Assembly: GCF_013340285.1 (NCBI RefSeq) | Contig: NZ_BLVO01000016.1 | Location: forward strand, 62,001 to 126,000 | Reading direction: 5' to 3' | DNA length: 64,000 nt | Source of the DNA: Desulfovibrio subterraneus | Lineage (GTDB): Bacteria > Desulfobacterota > Desulfovibrionia > Desulfovibrionales > Desulfovibrionaceae | In this document: one piece after another, positions 34,939 through 43,829 of the stretch | Numbering within the stretch: position 1 is the first letter of the stretch | How the letters are laid out: each line of letters begins with the position of its first letter | The notes under the pieces: generated by a model | Databases searched by the model: none | Told to the model about the DNA's origin: nothing | Seen by the model: the letters and a program-made list of their open reading frames with translations, nothing else | Position numbers and translations under genes: made by a program

Positions 34939-36648
34939 TCAGGCTTCGACCTTTTTGCCCGCAAAGTACACAAGGGCGATAACGGCCGCGCAGCCGAGGG
35001 GAAGGGTCAGGCCCACAGGCAGGCCGAGCCCTGCCGGCAGGTAGCCGCACAGAACGGCCATGGCCGCAACCGTGACGGCGTAGGGCAGCTGGGTGCGCGT
35101 GTGATCGATATGGTCGCTTGCGGCACCCATGGAGGAAAGGATGGTGGTATCTGAAATGGGTGAGCAGTGGTCGCCGAAAATGGCTCCGGTAAGCACGGCA
35201 CCGATGTTCAGGATAAGGTATTCATGTTCCGGTGCAATGGCCCATGCCAACGGAATGGCCAGAGGCATGAGAATGCCCATGGTGCCGTAGGAGGTGCCGG
35301 TGGCAAAGGAGATGATGGAACCCATGATGAAGATGATGGAGGGCAGCAGGTAGGCGGGCATGGAGTCGGAAAGCACGCTCACCAGCCATGCGGCGGTACC
35401 CAGTTCCTTGATCATGCCGGAAAGGGACCATGCCAGCAGCAGAATGACCGCCGTGATGTTCAGCGATTTCACACCCTGCACCCAGGTGCCGATGGCCTGC
35501 TCAACGGAGAAGATGCGCTTGGCAACGCCCATGGTCATGGCAACAATGCCCGCTATAAGCGCCGACTGGAACAGAACCACGGAAGCATCGGATGCGCCGA
35601 AGCATTCGCGGATGGCGGTAAAGCTCATGGGGCTTTCGTTCAGCAGGGCCTGAAGGGCGGCGTTGTCTCCGCCGTTAATGGAGTGGTAGCCGTTGAAATA
35701 GAAACCGAGAAAGGCCGCAGCAATCAGCGTGCCGATGGGGATGATGGCGTTCCAGATGCTGGGCACCACGTGCTCTTCGGGTTCAAGGTCGGTGGCTTCG
35801 TCCGCAACCATGGGCTTGGCGTTGTCGTCCAGCACTTTGCCTTCACGGCGCGCGCGGCGTTCGGCTTTGAGCATGGGGCCGAATTCGCGCATGAACATGA
35901 TGCCGGCGAGCACGAAGAGCAGGATGAAGATGTTGTAGAAGCGATAGGGAATGGTCTCCACAAAGGAGGTGTAGGCGTTGGCTTCCAGCCCGATGGCGGA
36001 AAAACCGTCCTTGATGAGACCCACTTCGTATGCGACCCATGTGGAAATGAGGGCAATGCCCGCAATGGGCGCTGCGGTCGCGTCGATGATGAAGGCCAGC
36101 TTCTCGCGGGAAACGCGCATGCGGTCAGTAACAGGACGCATGATGGGGCCGATGGTCAGCGAGTTCGCATAGTCGTCGAAGAAGATGAAAAGGCCCATGA
36201 GCCATGTGACGAACTGCGAGCTGCGCGGCGTTCTGGCCTTTCTTGCAAGTGCCTCGGCAATGGCGCGTGCACCGCCCATTTTGGATACGAGAGCGATGAG
36301 CCCGCCAATGGCAAGGCACTGCAGAACGATACCGGCGTTCCACGGGTCGGCCAGAGAGCCGAGCACCTCGCGGGAAACGCGCAGAAAAGAGTCGATCATG
36401 CCGTCATACAGATTGAAGCCTTTGGTTTCCAGCAGCATGGCGCCGGAAAACACGCCGAGGAAGAGTGAAAGAACAACGTTGCGGGTGATGAAGGCCAGTG
36501 TGATGGCGACCAGCGGGGGAACAAGTGTCCAGAAGCCGAAGCGTGCGGCGTTTGCGGGGCCGAGGCTGGAATCCGCTGCAAAAGCGGGCAGCGCCGTAAA
36601 GAGAAGTGCCACAAGAGTGGAGAGAATTGCCCAATAACGCGATTTCAT
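34939..36648 (-). CDS. NhaC-family Na+/H+ antiporter
   Basis: A 569-residue polytopic inner-membrane protein with about 12 hydrophobic segments. The N-terminus starts with a signal-like helix (YWAILSTLVALLFTALPAFA). Characteristic parts are FGFWTLVPPLVAITLAF, FIDATAAPIAGIALISTW, and GDHCSPISDTTILSSMGA near the C-terminus. It should exchange Na+ for H+ or carry a related ion-coupled solute. The ATG at 36648 has GGGAG upstream. The frame stays open far upstream, but that part mirrors the opposite-strand flavin reductase gene and is not coding. The substrate is inferred from family only. Confidence 0.9.
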   Translation of the reverse strand: MKSRYWAILSTLVALLFTALPAFAADSSLGPANAARFGFWTLVPPLVAITLAFITRNVVLSLFLGVFSGAMLLETKGFNLYDGMIDSFLRVSREVLGSLADPWNAGIVLQCLAIGGLIALVSKMGGARAIAEALARKARTPRSSQFVTWLMGLFIFFDDYANSLTIGPIMRPVTDRMRVSREKLAFIIDATAAPIAGIALISTWVAYEVGLIKDGFSAIGLEANAYTSFVETIPYRFYNIFILLFVLAGIMFMREFGPMLKAERRARREGKVLDDNAKPMVADEATDLEPEEHVVPSIWNAIIPIGTLIAAAFLGFYFNGYHSINGGDNAALQALLNESPMSFTAIRECFGASDASVVLFQSALIAGIVAMTMGVAKRIFSVEQAIGTWVQGVKSLNITAVILLLAWSLSGMIKELGTAAWLVSVLSDSMPAYLLPSIIFIMGSIISFATGTSYGTMGILMPLAIPLAWAIAPEHEYLILNIGAVLTGAIFGDHCSPISDTTILSSMGAASDHIDHTRTQLPYAVTVAAMAVLCGYLPAGLGLPVGLTLPLGCAAVIALVYFAGKKVEA

Positions 36649-36855
36649 GATGAAAAACTCCCTTGGTGCCGTATTTTTTTGAATGACACCGCAGTAGTTC
36701 CTATTGGAAATACGCTTTTTATGCAACCTGTCAGGATACTCATGGTAACCTTGTATGCAGGCTGTGCCTACGAGACAAAAAAGTGGGTACTTGTGCATTC
36801 GTGTGTACCGTGGAATATGTTTGGTAGAAGAAATTACCATATCCGGAGGAAGCAC

Positions 36856-37443
36856 ATGAAGGTTGTTGCATTTAACGGCAGTCCCCGTAAGGGGGGCAAT
36901 ACGGAAGAACTCATTCTCAAGGTTTTCGAACCTCTGCAGGCAGCCGGGGTTGAAACGGAGATGATTCAGGTTGGCGGCACGGGGCTTCGGGGTTGTATAG
37001 CCTGCATGAAGTGTCGTGAGCGCAAGGACGGCAAGTGTGCCATCAAGAAGGACGGTCTGAACGATTACGTGCAGAAGATGCGCGAGGCAGACGGCATCAT
37101 TCTCGGTTCGCCCACCTATTTTGCGGACGTGACCGCCGACATGAAAGCCCTGATCGACCGTTCCGGATATGTGACCCTGAGCAACGGGGCGGAGCTGCGC
37201 CGCAAAGTGGGGGCTTCTGTCGTGGCCGTGCGCCGTGGCGGAGCAACACACGTGTTCGACACCATGAATCACTTTTTCCAGATCAGCCAGATGATCATTC
37301 CCGGTTCCACTTACTGGAATATGGGGTACGGGCTGACCCCCGGTCAGGTGACAGGAGATGACGAAGGCATGCGCAACATGGTCAACCTTGGCGAGACCAT
37401 GGCGTGGCTGATGAAGGCTATTGCTGCCGCCGGCAAGGACTAG
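36856..37443 (+). CDS. NADPH-dependent FMN reductase / flavodoxin-fold iron-sulfur flavoprotein
   Basis: A 195-residue flavodoxin-like protein. The FMN phosphate loop is FNGSPRKGGNTEEL, followed by the GSPTYFADVTADMKAL motif. A Cys cluster (RGCIACMKCRERKDGKCA) resembles the 4Fe-4S motif of iron-sulfur flavoproteins (Isf), so electron transfer through FMN and an Fe-S cluster is likely. Such proteins reduce O2 or peroxide, or quinones, in anaerobes. GGAGGA lies just upstream of the ATG. It is divergent from the antiporter gene. Confidence 0.9.
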   Translation: MKVVAFNGSPRKGGNTEELILKVFEPLQAAGVETEMIQVGGTGLRGCIACMKCRERKDGKCAIKKDGLNDYVQKMREADGIILGSPTYFADVTADMKALIDRSGYVTLSNGAELRRKVGASVVAVRRGGATHVFDTMNHFFQISQMIIPGSTYWNMGYGLTPGQVTGDDEGMRNMVNLGETMAWLMKAIAAAGKD

Positions 37444-37485
37444 ACACCGGCCCTTCGGGGCTTGCCCCTGCCGCAATACACGGAA

Positions 37486-37524
37486 AAACCGCAGGCTGCC
37501 TGAGCAGTCTGCGGTTTCTGTTTT
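37486..37524 (+). terminator. Intrinsic terminator of the flavin reductase gene
   Basis: A 14-bp stem (37486-37499 with 37504-37517) with one G-U pair on the plus strand, then ctgTTTT. Confidence 0.88.
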
Positions 37525-37543
37525 AGCGGATAGGGTGGTCGGG

Positions 37544-37717
37544 CTACTTGTTCTTGTGTTTGCGGGCCAGAGTAATGCCTGCAAAAAACCCGGCAACCAT
37601 GCCAAGGGCTATGGCGCGGGGCAGGTTGTCCAGCAGTCCGGCAAAGTTGGCAAAGGCACCCAGGGCGCCGCCGATGAGTATTCCACGGACCAGAAAGTTG
37701 GGTGTTTCCTTGGCCAT
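37544..37717 (-). CDS. Small membrane protein (57 residues)
   Basis: The ATG at 37717 has a strong AAGGAG site 7 bases upstream, which decides this start over the open frame that runs to 37816. The product has two hydrophobic, Gly/Ala-rich helices (FLVRGILIGGALGAFANFAGL in parts, and AIALGMVAGFFAGITLA) and a basic end (RKHKNK). No family is recognised. It lies between two plus-strand genes. Confidence 0.7.
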   Translation of the reverse strand: MAKETPNFLVRGILIGGALGAFANFAGLLDNLPRAIALGMVAGFFAGITLARKHKNK

Positions 37718-37886
37718 ACGCACTCCTTGGTAGGTCATGTAGTGGTGCTGAAGGTACGGTCCGCAGGCAGCTGTGTCAACGGAAGAAGCGAGTTGCAAAA
37801 GGGAGTGAGCGGTCACCTAAAGAAATCTTAAGAGGGGCCGATAGGCAGTGCAGAATGTTTTGCAACTGTTACCGCAAGGGGGCCAC

Positions 37887-38357
37887 ATGCAGATAAACGG
37901 CACCGTATTCCATCACTACAGCGAGCTGGGAAAAGGCTTGCGAGTGGAAGAAACACAGGAAGCGCAACCCAAGCGCACCTCTGCAAATATCTCTGCCGGG
38001 ACGGAAGGTGACACCGTCAGCATCTCGGAAGAGGGCCGCAGCATGGCCGTGGCTCAGGCACAGGGTGGAACAGCGGCCGCTTCCGGCAGCGAAGAGGATT
38101 CGTCCTCCGCTGAGGATCAGCTGATCGAGCGCATCAAGAAGCAGATCCAGAAGCTGCAGGAAGAGATCAAGACGCTTCAGAATGATATGACCCTGTCTGA
38201 CGAAGAAAAGGCCAAGCAGCTTCAGATGAAGCAGAGTGAGCTGATGCAGTTGCAGACCCAGCTGCAGAAGGCACAGGAAGAGCAGCTCAAGGCGCAGGGC
38301 CTCTCTCTGGGCGGCGGAACGCGCGCACAGGGCTTTGGCAATTCGCTCTCAAAGTAA
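37887..38357 (+). CDS. FlxA-like coiled-coil protein
   Basis: A 156-residue soluble protein. The N-terminal part is polar and disordered, with the DTVSISEEGR segment that recurs in flagellum-related and FlxA-like proteins of this lineage. Residues 85-145 form a long Gln/Glu/Lys-rich coiled coil (ERIKKQIQKLQEEIKTLQND and KQSELMQLQTQLQKAQ). A strong aaggggg site precedes the ATG at 37887. Function is unknown; FlxA itself is linked to flagellar regulation in E. coli. Confidence 0.8.
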   Translation: MQINGTVFHHYSELGKGLRVEETQEAQPKRTSANISAGTEGDTVSISEEGRSMAVAQAQGGTAAASGSEEDSSSAEDQLIERIKKQIQKLQEEIKTLQNDMTLSDEEKAKQLQMKQSELMQLQTQLQKAQEEQLKAQGLSLGGGTRAQGFGNSLSK

Positions 38358-39260
38358 GAAGACTCAATGACGGGCGACGCACCTGCATGGCGATCAGGTG
38401 TGTAACCGACATTTTCAGACCTCCAAAAGCAGGCAGCCCGGTCCTTTCGGATCGGGCTGCGCGCTTAGGAGGTCTTCTTTTTCAAAGGGGGAGTTGTTGC
38501 AGTGGGCGATGCAGCAACTTGTGAACAGGCATGAGAAAGAGAAGCTATGAGGAGTTCGTCTGTTGTTCGCGTTATCGTCTATATATCGTATGCCGCAATA
38601 GCGGCTTTTAATTCTGGGCGGGGCTTCGCGCGTTGAAGCCCCGCTCTGTGTGATCCTGTCGATCGGGCGGGCAGAACGGTGAGGAGGAGGTCCGTTCGAC
38701 CCAGGGGTCAACCTGTCTTTCGCTGTTGTCTGCAGTAGGGATGCAGACTCGGGCGTTACCGTGGTGGTTCAGTGTGCATCCCTCAAAGGGGGAAAAAGAA
38801 TGCACACTGACTGTCAGGGAGCTTGCCACTCCCCTGTTCGAACCAACGTGTGAGGAATACGTTCAAGCCTAGCGTTATTCGGTTGTCTTTCCCGTGAAAC
38901 CCTTCTGCCACAAAAGGCATCACGTTCCGGCAACCGCTTATTCTCTGGACCTGCATACCGTTTTATGTGTTGCTCGCAGGTCCTGTTGGATACTTGCCGT
39001 TGCTGACTCTCATATAGCATGAGCCGTGCCAAGTTTTGAAAGTGTTATATCACAGGGCGTTATGCGCTTATGGAAAATTGAAGAGAATTGCTTGTGCAAT
39101 ATATTGCGCAACAAATTGCACAAATAAGTGAGGGGGCGGGCTGCACTTGTGCAATTGCACAAGTGCAGAACCATACGGCACACCATCTGTGGCAAGATGA
39201 GCCGGATTTGCCGGATATACCGGAGGCAGAATGGGGCTGAGCGGGGATGCCCGGGTGTGG
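38358..39260. other. 900-bp stretch without a gene, several hairpins
   Basis: No ORF with a ribosome site is seen. Clear folds are a 12-bp stem at 38433-38460 after the FlxA-like gene (no T tail), a 10-bp stem at 38618-38627/38635-38644, a perfect 10-bp stem at 38770-38779/38800-38809 and a perfect 8-bp stem at 38947-38954/38976-38983. It could hold a non-coding RNA. The part from 39040 to 39180 is AT-rich with repeated ttgcacaa words. Confidence 0.5.
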
Positions 39261-39701
39261 CTACGCGTGTGCGGTATCTGAGGGCATGGTCTCTTCGGTT
39301 ACGACTGCAATTCCGGCCAGATGCAGGCGCTCTGCGAACAGGCCGCTGCCCGCAATGCGGGTGCCGGAGAACGTGCCGTCGTATATGATGCCGAAACCGC
39401 ACGAAGGGGAGCGGGACTTGAGTACCGCTTTTGTGCAACCGGCAAGTTGCACAAGGTGCATGGCTTCATCCACACCCTTGAGCATTGCCGCGGTAATGTC
39501 CGTGCCGTCACTGTCCATGGCCCTGCCGTTGCTCAGCTCAAAGGGCGGACGCGGGGTGGGCAGGCCGCCGAGCTGCTCCGGACACACGGGCAGAGCCCGG
39601 CCTTCGCGCACAAGCTGCATAACGCGCTCATCAGGTGTGGAATTGCCGTCGTATCGGCAATGGCAGCCTGCAAGACAGGCGCTGACAACATATTCCGGCA
39701 T
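39261..39701 (-). CDS. DUF523 family protein
   Basis: A 146-residue protein with the DUF523 pattern: VSACLAGCHCRYDG, LPVCPEQLGGLPTPRPP, and SRSPSCGFGIIYDGTF. Conserved Cys residues (SACL, PVCPEQ, SPSCG) suggest metal or Fe-S binding; the molecular role of the family is not established. The ATG at 39701 has AGAGGA 7 bases upstream. It is divergent from the solute-binding protein gene. Confidence 0.92.
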   Translation of the reverse strand: MPEYVVSACLAGCHCRYDGNSTPDERVMQLVREGRALPVCPEQLGGLPTPRPPFELSNGRAMDSDGTDITAAMLKGVDEAMHLVQLAGCTKAVLKSRSPSCGFGIIYDGTFSGTRIAGSGLFAERLHLAGIAVVTEETMPSDTAHA

Positions 39702-39886
39702 TGCGGTTCCTCTCTGCGCATAGTAGGCGGGTATAATTCGAATACCGTGTATTCGTACCTTCAGCCGCCGCAAGGTGCAAGCGGGTGTCCTTCGGCAGGC
39801 AGAAAAACAGCGGGGAGTTAATCATTGCTCCGGCATTGCGTGCATGCATTCATTATCCTGAACAGGGGAAGACAGGTGGACCACTC

Positions 39887-40765
39887 ATGTGCAATGCAGA
39901 CCAAACACACCGGATGATGGGCGATTTCTTCCGCACAGGATTGCGTGAATTCTGCAGCAAGGCAGGCAGGGGGATTGCCATGCTCTGTGTGCTGGCGGTC
40001 ATTCTTGTCAGCACACCGTGGACAGGGCTCAGCGAGGATGAAACAACACTCAGTTTTGTCTCTGTGAATTGGGAACCGTATGCCGGAGAGTTTCTGCCGG
40101 AGAAGGGGTTCACCACTGCCATTATCAAAGAAGCGTGCAGCCGTGCAGGATTCAAGGCCACGTTTCATTTCATGCCGTGGAACAGGGCGGTGGAAGGGGT
40201 GCGCAACGGTCAGTTCGACGTCCTTTACAGTGCGTATTACAGCAGGGAGAGAGCGGAGGAGTTCGGCCTTTCCCGTCCGTATGCGCATAGTCCTCTGGTG
40301 TTGTGCGCGCGGTACGATTCGTCCGCCTCGTGGAATGGTACGATTGAATCCCTTGTTCCCTACCGCATAGGCATTGTGCGGGGATACGTGAATACGCCGG
40401 AATTTGATTCGGCCGCCGTGCTGCACAAGGAAGAAACCAATTCCGACCTGCTGAATCTGCGCAAGCTGCTTGGACGCCGTGTGGATATGATCACCATCGA
40501 CAAGTATCTGGCCATCTTCATGCTCAAATCCAACCCCACTCTGGAAGATGGTATACAGAACGTGCGTTTTCTCACTCCTCAGATGGATGTGCGGAGCGTG
40601 CATGCCATGTTTTCCCGTAAACGTCCGCAGTGGGAACAGCATCTGGCACAATTCGACAAGGCACTGGAAGAGATGGAGCAGGATGGCACCATAGAGGATA
40701 TCAAACTCCGGTTCGGCTTTCTCACGCCCGACGATCTTGGTGAAGCGGGGGCTGTCTCTCGGTAG
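39887..40765 (+). CDS. Periplasmic solute-binding protein, family 3
   Basis: A 292-residue protein with an N-terminal export signal (AMLCVLAVILVSTPWTGLS) and a family 3 binding domain: SFVSVNWEPYAGEFLPEKGF, ACSRAGFKATFHFMPWNRAVEGV, NGQFDVLYSAYYSRERAE. It should bind a small polar solute such as an amino acid. No ABC permease or ATPase gene is adjacent, so it may be an orphan or serve as a sensor. An aggtgg site is 7 bases before the chosen ATG. A second family 3 protein is encoded at 42219 on the other side of dinB. Confidence 0.85.
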   Translation: MCNADQTHRMMGDFFRTGLREFCSKAGRGIAMLCVLAVILVSTPWTGLSEDETTLSFVSVNWEPYAGEFLPEKGFTTAIIKEACSRAGFKATFHFMPWNRAVEGVRNGQFDVLYSAYYSRERAEEFGLSRPYAHSPLVLCARYDSSASWNGTIESLVPYRIGIVRGYVNTPEFDSAAVLHKEETNSDLLNLRKLLGRRVDMITIDKYLAIFMLKSNPTLEDGIQNVRFLTPQMDVRSVHAMFSRKRPQWEQHLAQFDKALEEMEQDGTIEDIKLRFGFLTPDDLGEAGAVSR

Positions 40766-41025
40766 GGCTTGTTTCCTGCTCCGGTGGACTCCGTTGTCTT
40801 TTGCGGGACGTTATCTCACATGCGATCTCTGCTCACGCGGTACCTCAGCGCGCGCGACGTCTCAGCTCACGCGTTTCTTTTGTCCACGCACTTCCTTAGC
40901 CCTCCTGTCTCCATAGCCCGCGTCCGTCGTCAGTGCACACGCTTCAGGTTCCGGCCGTCTCCTGTTGCGGGGAACTTGGCGGGCGAACGCTTTGTTTGCT
41001 CCCTGCTCTCTGCTATAGAGCCTTC

Positions 41026-42210
41026 ATGCAGCGATGGATAATGCATCTGGACATGGATGCCTTTTTTGCTTCCGTAGAGCAGCTCGATCATCCGGAATGG
41101 CGCGGTAAGCCCGTCATTGTGGGGGGGCGCGAGCGTGGAGTTGTTTCCGCAGCATCCTACGAAGCCCGCAAATATGGTGTGCGTTCGGCCATTCCCGTGG
41201 CCCGCGCCCAGAAGCTGTGTCCGCACGGCATCTTCACGCGCGGCAATATGGCCCGCTATGCGGAAGTGTCGAGGCAGATCATGGCGCTGCTCGGCAACTA
41301 TTCACCCCTTGTCGAACCTGCTTCCATTGACGAAGCCTATCTGGATGCCACAGGGCTTGAGCGCATTTTCGGATCGGTTGAGGATATGGCCCGCAGCATT
41401 AAGCGGGACATTAAGGCCGCTGTGGGGCTTAACTGCTCCATAGGCATTGCTCCGGTGAAGTTTCTTGCGAAAATTGCTTCCGACTATAACAAACCGGACG
41501 GCTTGTTCATACTATGGCCGGAGAATGTGCCTGCATTTCTGGCAAGCCTGCCTGTGGCCAAAATTCCGGGTGTGGGCGGCAAGTTTGTCGCGGAACTGGA
41601 AAAGCTGGGGGTGACCACCTGCAAGGATGTGCTGGGATATCCGGACAGCTTCTGGGCGCGGCGGTTCGGCAAATCTGGCGAATCGTTGTGGCGCAGGGCT
41701 CAGGGCATTGATACCCGCAAGGTGGAAACAGACCAGGTCGCCAAGTCCGAAAGTGCTGAAAACACCTTTGCGCAGGATACCGACGATGTGGAATTGCTGA
41801 AAAAATGGCTGCTGAAGCAGGCGGAACGCGTGGGGCGCAACCAGCGTCGCATGGGGGTGAAAGGGCGCACCGTCACGCTGAAACTCAAGTATGCCGACTT
41901 CACATCCATAACCCGTAGCCGGAGCCTGCCGGAATCGACTGATTCAACGGATGTGATCTTCCGCACTGCCTGCGAGCTGCTGGATGGGGTGAAGCTGCAG
42001 CAGAAGGTGCGGCTCATCGGGGTGGGGCTTTCCAACTACGGCAAGGGGCCGGAGCAGTTGAGCCTGCTTGACGGCAGCGCCGGCGGCCAGACCGGCGGCA
42101 TGGTAGCCACCGCAAAGCAGCGCAATCTCGACAAGGCGCTGGACACTCTGCGCGAAAAGTTCGGGCGCGATGCTGTTACGCGTGGCAGGCTGTTCGACTT
42201 TGACAAGTAG
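41026..42210 (+). CDS. dinB: DNA polymerase IV (Y family)
   Basis: A 394-residue Y-family translesion polymerase. The catalytic motifs are MHLDMDAFFASVEQ (Asp8-type metal ligand), YEARKYGVRSA and PASIDEAYLD (second metal ligands), then the helix-hairpin-helix KIPGVGGKFVAELEKLG and the little-finger domain (RSRSLPEST). The end RGRLFDFDK lacks a clear clamp-binding motif, though QLSLLD at about residue 347 may serve. The ATG at 41026 is chosen; a later ATG at 41041 starts directly at the motif. LexA-type control cannot be read from the upstream bases. Confidence 0.95.
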   Translation: MQRWIMHLDMDAFFASVEQLDHPEWRGKPVIVGGRERGVVSAASYEARKYGVRSAIPVARAQKLCPHGIFTRGNMARYAEVSRQIMALLGNYSPLVEPASIDEAYLDATGLERIFGSVEDMARSIKRDIKAAVGLNCSIGIAPVKFLAKIASDYNKPDGLFILWPENVPAFLASLPVAKIPGVGGKFVAELEKLGVTTCKDVLGYPDSFWARRFGKSGESLWRRAQGIDTRKVETDQVAKSESAENTFAQDTDDVELLKKWLLKQAERVGRNQRRMGVKGRTVTLKLKYADFTSITRSRSLPESTDSTDVIFRTACELLDGVKLQQKVRLIGVGLSNYGKGPEQLSLLDGSAGGQTGGMVATAKQRNLDKALDTLREKFGRDAVTRGRLFDFDK

Positions 42211-42218
42211 CCGCGCCG

Positions 42219-42980
42219 CTACTCGTCTCCATCCACATACTTTCTTACGATAACATCGTATCTGCCGCTTTCACGCAGTTTTCTGAGGCCGCTGTTGAAG
42301 GCGTCACGCAATTTTTTGTCCGCAAAGGCTACGGCCAAATGTGCAGGGGGTAAAATGTCGTGAATGACATAGCGCAGCCTGAGCGGATTGCAGCCCCCTT
42401 TGTGGGCGTAATATTCGAAGATGTGTTTCTCCAGCACAACGACCTTGTCCCTGCGTGCGAAGAAGCTCGCAACCTGCGCTTTCTGGTCATTTTGTTCCGC
42501 ATAATTGGGGTTGCCTGCCGCCATGTTGCGGAACTCTTGCGGCAGCCATTTGCTGGCACCGAGAAAGGCATCAACACGGCATTTGGCCAGATCGTCAAGG
42601 TTGCGGATGGTGGTTCTGTTTTCCTCAAGTGATACGGCCACGTTGCTGAAGGTGATGTGGCTGTCCGAAGCGTAGATGCTGTCATTGAGGTGCGAGGAAC
42701 GCAGTGGAAATGCAGCATCTATCTTGCCGGTGGTGAGGGCCTCGACCATGCGCGGGCTCGGCAGAAAGGTGAGGGTCACCTCGTACCCCTCAAGGTGCAG
42801 TGCCTCGCGGACAATATCCACACTCAGCCCGCTTTGCCGGTCGGGCATGACAAAGGGAGCGGTGGATTCCTGTGTGGCAATCCGCAAAGGCCGTTTGGAT
42901 GTGGCGAAAGACGGCGTGGTCTGAAGCAGCGACCCGAGCAGAAAACTGGTCAGCAGAAGGAATATGGCGGGGATTCTCAT
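42219..42980 (-). CDS. Periplasmic solute-binding protein, family 3
   Basis: A 253-residue protein. The signal peptide is MRIPAIFLLLTSFLLGSLL, with cleavage likely near TTPSFATS. The binding domain has LRIATQESTAPFVMPDRQ, GLSVDIVREALHLEGY, and FLPSPRMVEALTTGKIDAAF. No transporter genes are adjacent. It converges with dinB, with 8 bases between the stops. The ligand is unknown. Confidence 0.87.
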   Translation of the reverse strand: MRIPAIFLLLTSFLLGSLLQTTPSFATSKRPLRIATQESTAPFVMPDRQSGLSVDIVREALHLEGYEVTLTFLPSPRMVEALTTGKIDAAFPLRSSHLNDSIYASDSHITFSNVAVSLEENRTTIRNLDDLAKCRVDAFLGASKWLPQEFRNMAAGNPNYAEQNDQKAQVASFFARRDKVVVLEKHIFEYYAHKGGCNPLRLRYVIHDILPPAHLAVAFADKKLRDAFNSGLRKLRESGRYDVIVRKYVDGDE

Positions 42981-43061
42981 GAATAACGAAGGGTATGTAT
43001 TACGAATTGTATGTTGATTTGAATGGTATCTGGTGCCCGAAATGTATTTCGACCGGTCGGA

Positions 43062-43829
43062 TCATCCGCAGATAACGGCCGTCATCCGCCTGCATGTATC
43101 TTCGTCAGGTTCATACTTCGTCCCGTTTATGGAGATGACAGGGCGCATGCCGATAAGCGAGTTAAGCACATAGGCATGGCGGAAAGAGCCTGTCATGTGC
43201 GTGCGGATGGTGCAACCATGCACGGCAAGCAGTTCTTTTGTCGCAGCAAGCGCGGTGGATTCCAGTCTGTCGAAGCTGTTTGGCGCGCAGAAGTTGGCTC
43301 CGTCGCTGAAGACAAGGGCGGCAGTGGTTGTCTCCAGCACAATCCCCCCCGGTTGCACGAGAATGGCGTCATCATACCCCATCATGGAGGCATTGCGCCG
43401 TTCCATCCAGTGCAGCATGTAGTTCATGGTTTTATGGATGAAATAGGGGTTTTGTACAGGGGATACTGAGATGGAAAGGCGATAGTTTTTGTCTGCCTGC
43501 GGGGTGTAGGAGGCAGCTGTGACAACGGGAACGACAGGGCCGTGTTCGTCTTCCACGGGGTAGAAGATATTCACGCGGGCCGGTGTTCCGTTCAGGTCGT
43601 TGGCGGCCAGAACGGCGTCTATGGCGCCGTCGTAGTCCAGTTCTTCCGCATCAAAGCCGAAATACTCCAGACTGTGGCGGGCGCGGGCAAGGTGGGCCTG
43701 CAAATGGCAGACAGCCGTGCCGTTGTAGAGCAGTGTTTCAAAAAATCCTACGCCGAAACGGAATGCGGGTGACGAAATATCCTGCCGCACTCCCCCGTCA
43801 TGCAGTTCGCCTTGTCGGTAGTATATCAT
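43062..43829 (-). CDS. pabC: Aminotransferase class IV, probable aminodeoxychorismate lyase
   Basis: A 255-residue PLP enzyme of fold type IV. The PLP Lys is in HKTMNYMLHW and the Glu of the cofactor nitrogen in GGIVLETTTAALVF. The N-terminus FRFGVGFFETLL fits the family. It would turn 4-amino-4-deoxychorismate into p-aminobenzoate and pyruvate. Its ATG overlaps the pabB stop by 4 bases (ATGA), which supports coupling and this role; by motif alone it could also be a branched-chain or D-amino acid aminotransferase. Confidence 0.88.
   Translation of the reverse strand: MIYYRQGELHDGGVRQDISSPAFRFGVGFFETLLYNGTAVCHLQAHLARARHSLEYFGFDAEELDYDGAIDAVLAANDLNGTPARVNIFYPVEDEHGPVVPVVTAASYTPQADKNYRLSISVSPVQNPYFIHKTMNYMLHWMERRNASMMGYDDAILVQPGGIVLETTTAALVFSDGANFCAPNSFDRLESTALAATKELLAVHGCTIRTHMTGSFRHAYVLNSLIGMRPVISINGTKYEPDEDTCRRMTAVICG

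Noticed and set aside
36649-37605. N-terminal extension of the NhaC antiporter (888-codon ORF)
   Set aside because: It runs over the opposite-strand flavin reductase; the ATG at 36648 begins with a signal-like helix and has a ribosome site.
38820-38870. tRNA-like T-loop (gttcgaacc)
   Set aside because: The flanking bases do not pair as a T arm and no cloverleaf can be drawn.
38814-39032. 72-codon minus-strand ORF in the gene-free stretch
   Set aside because: No ribosome site and no motif; the same DNA holds perfect hairpins.
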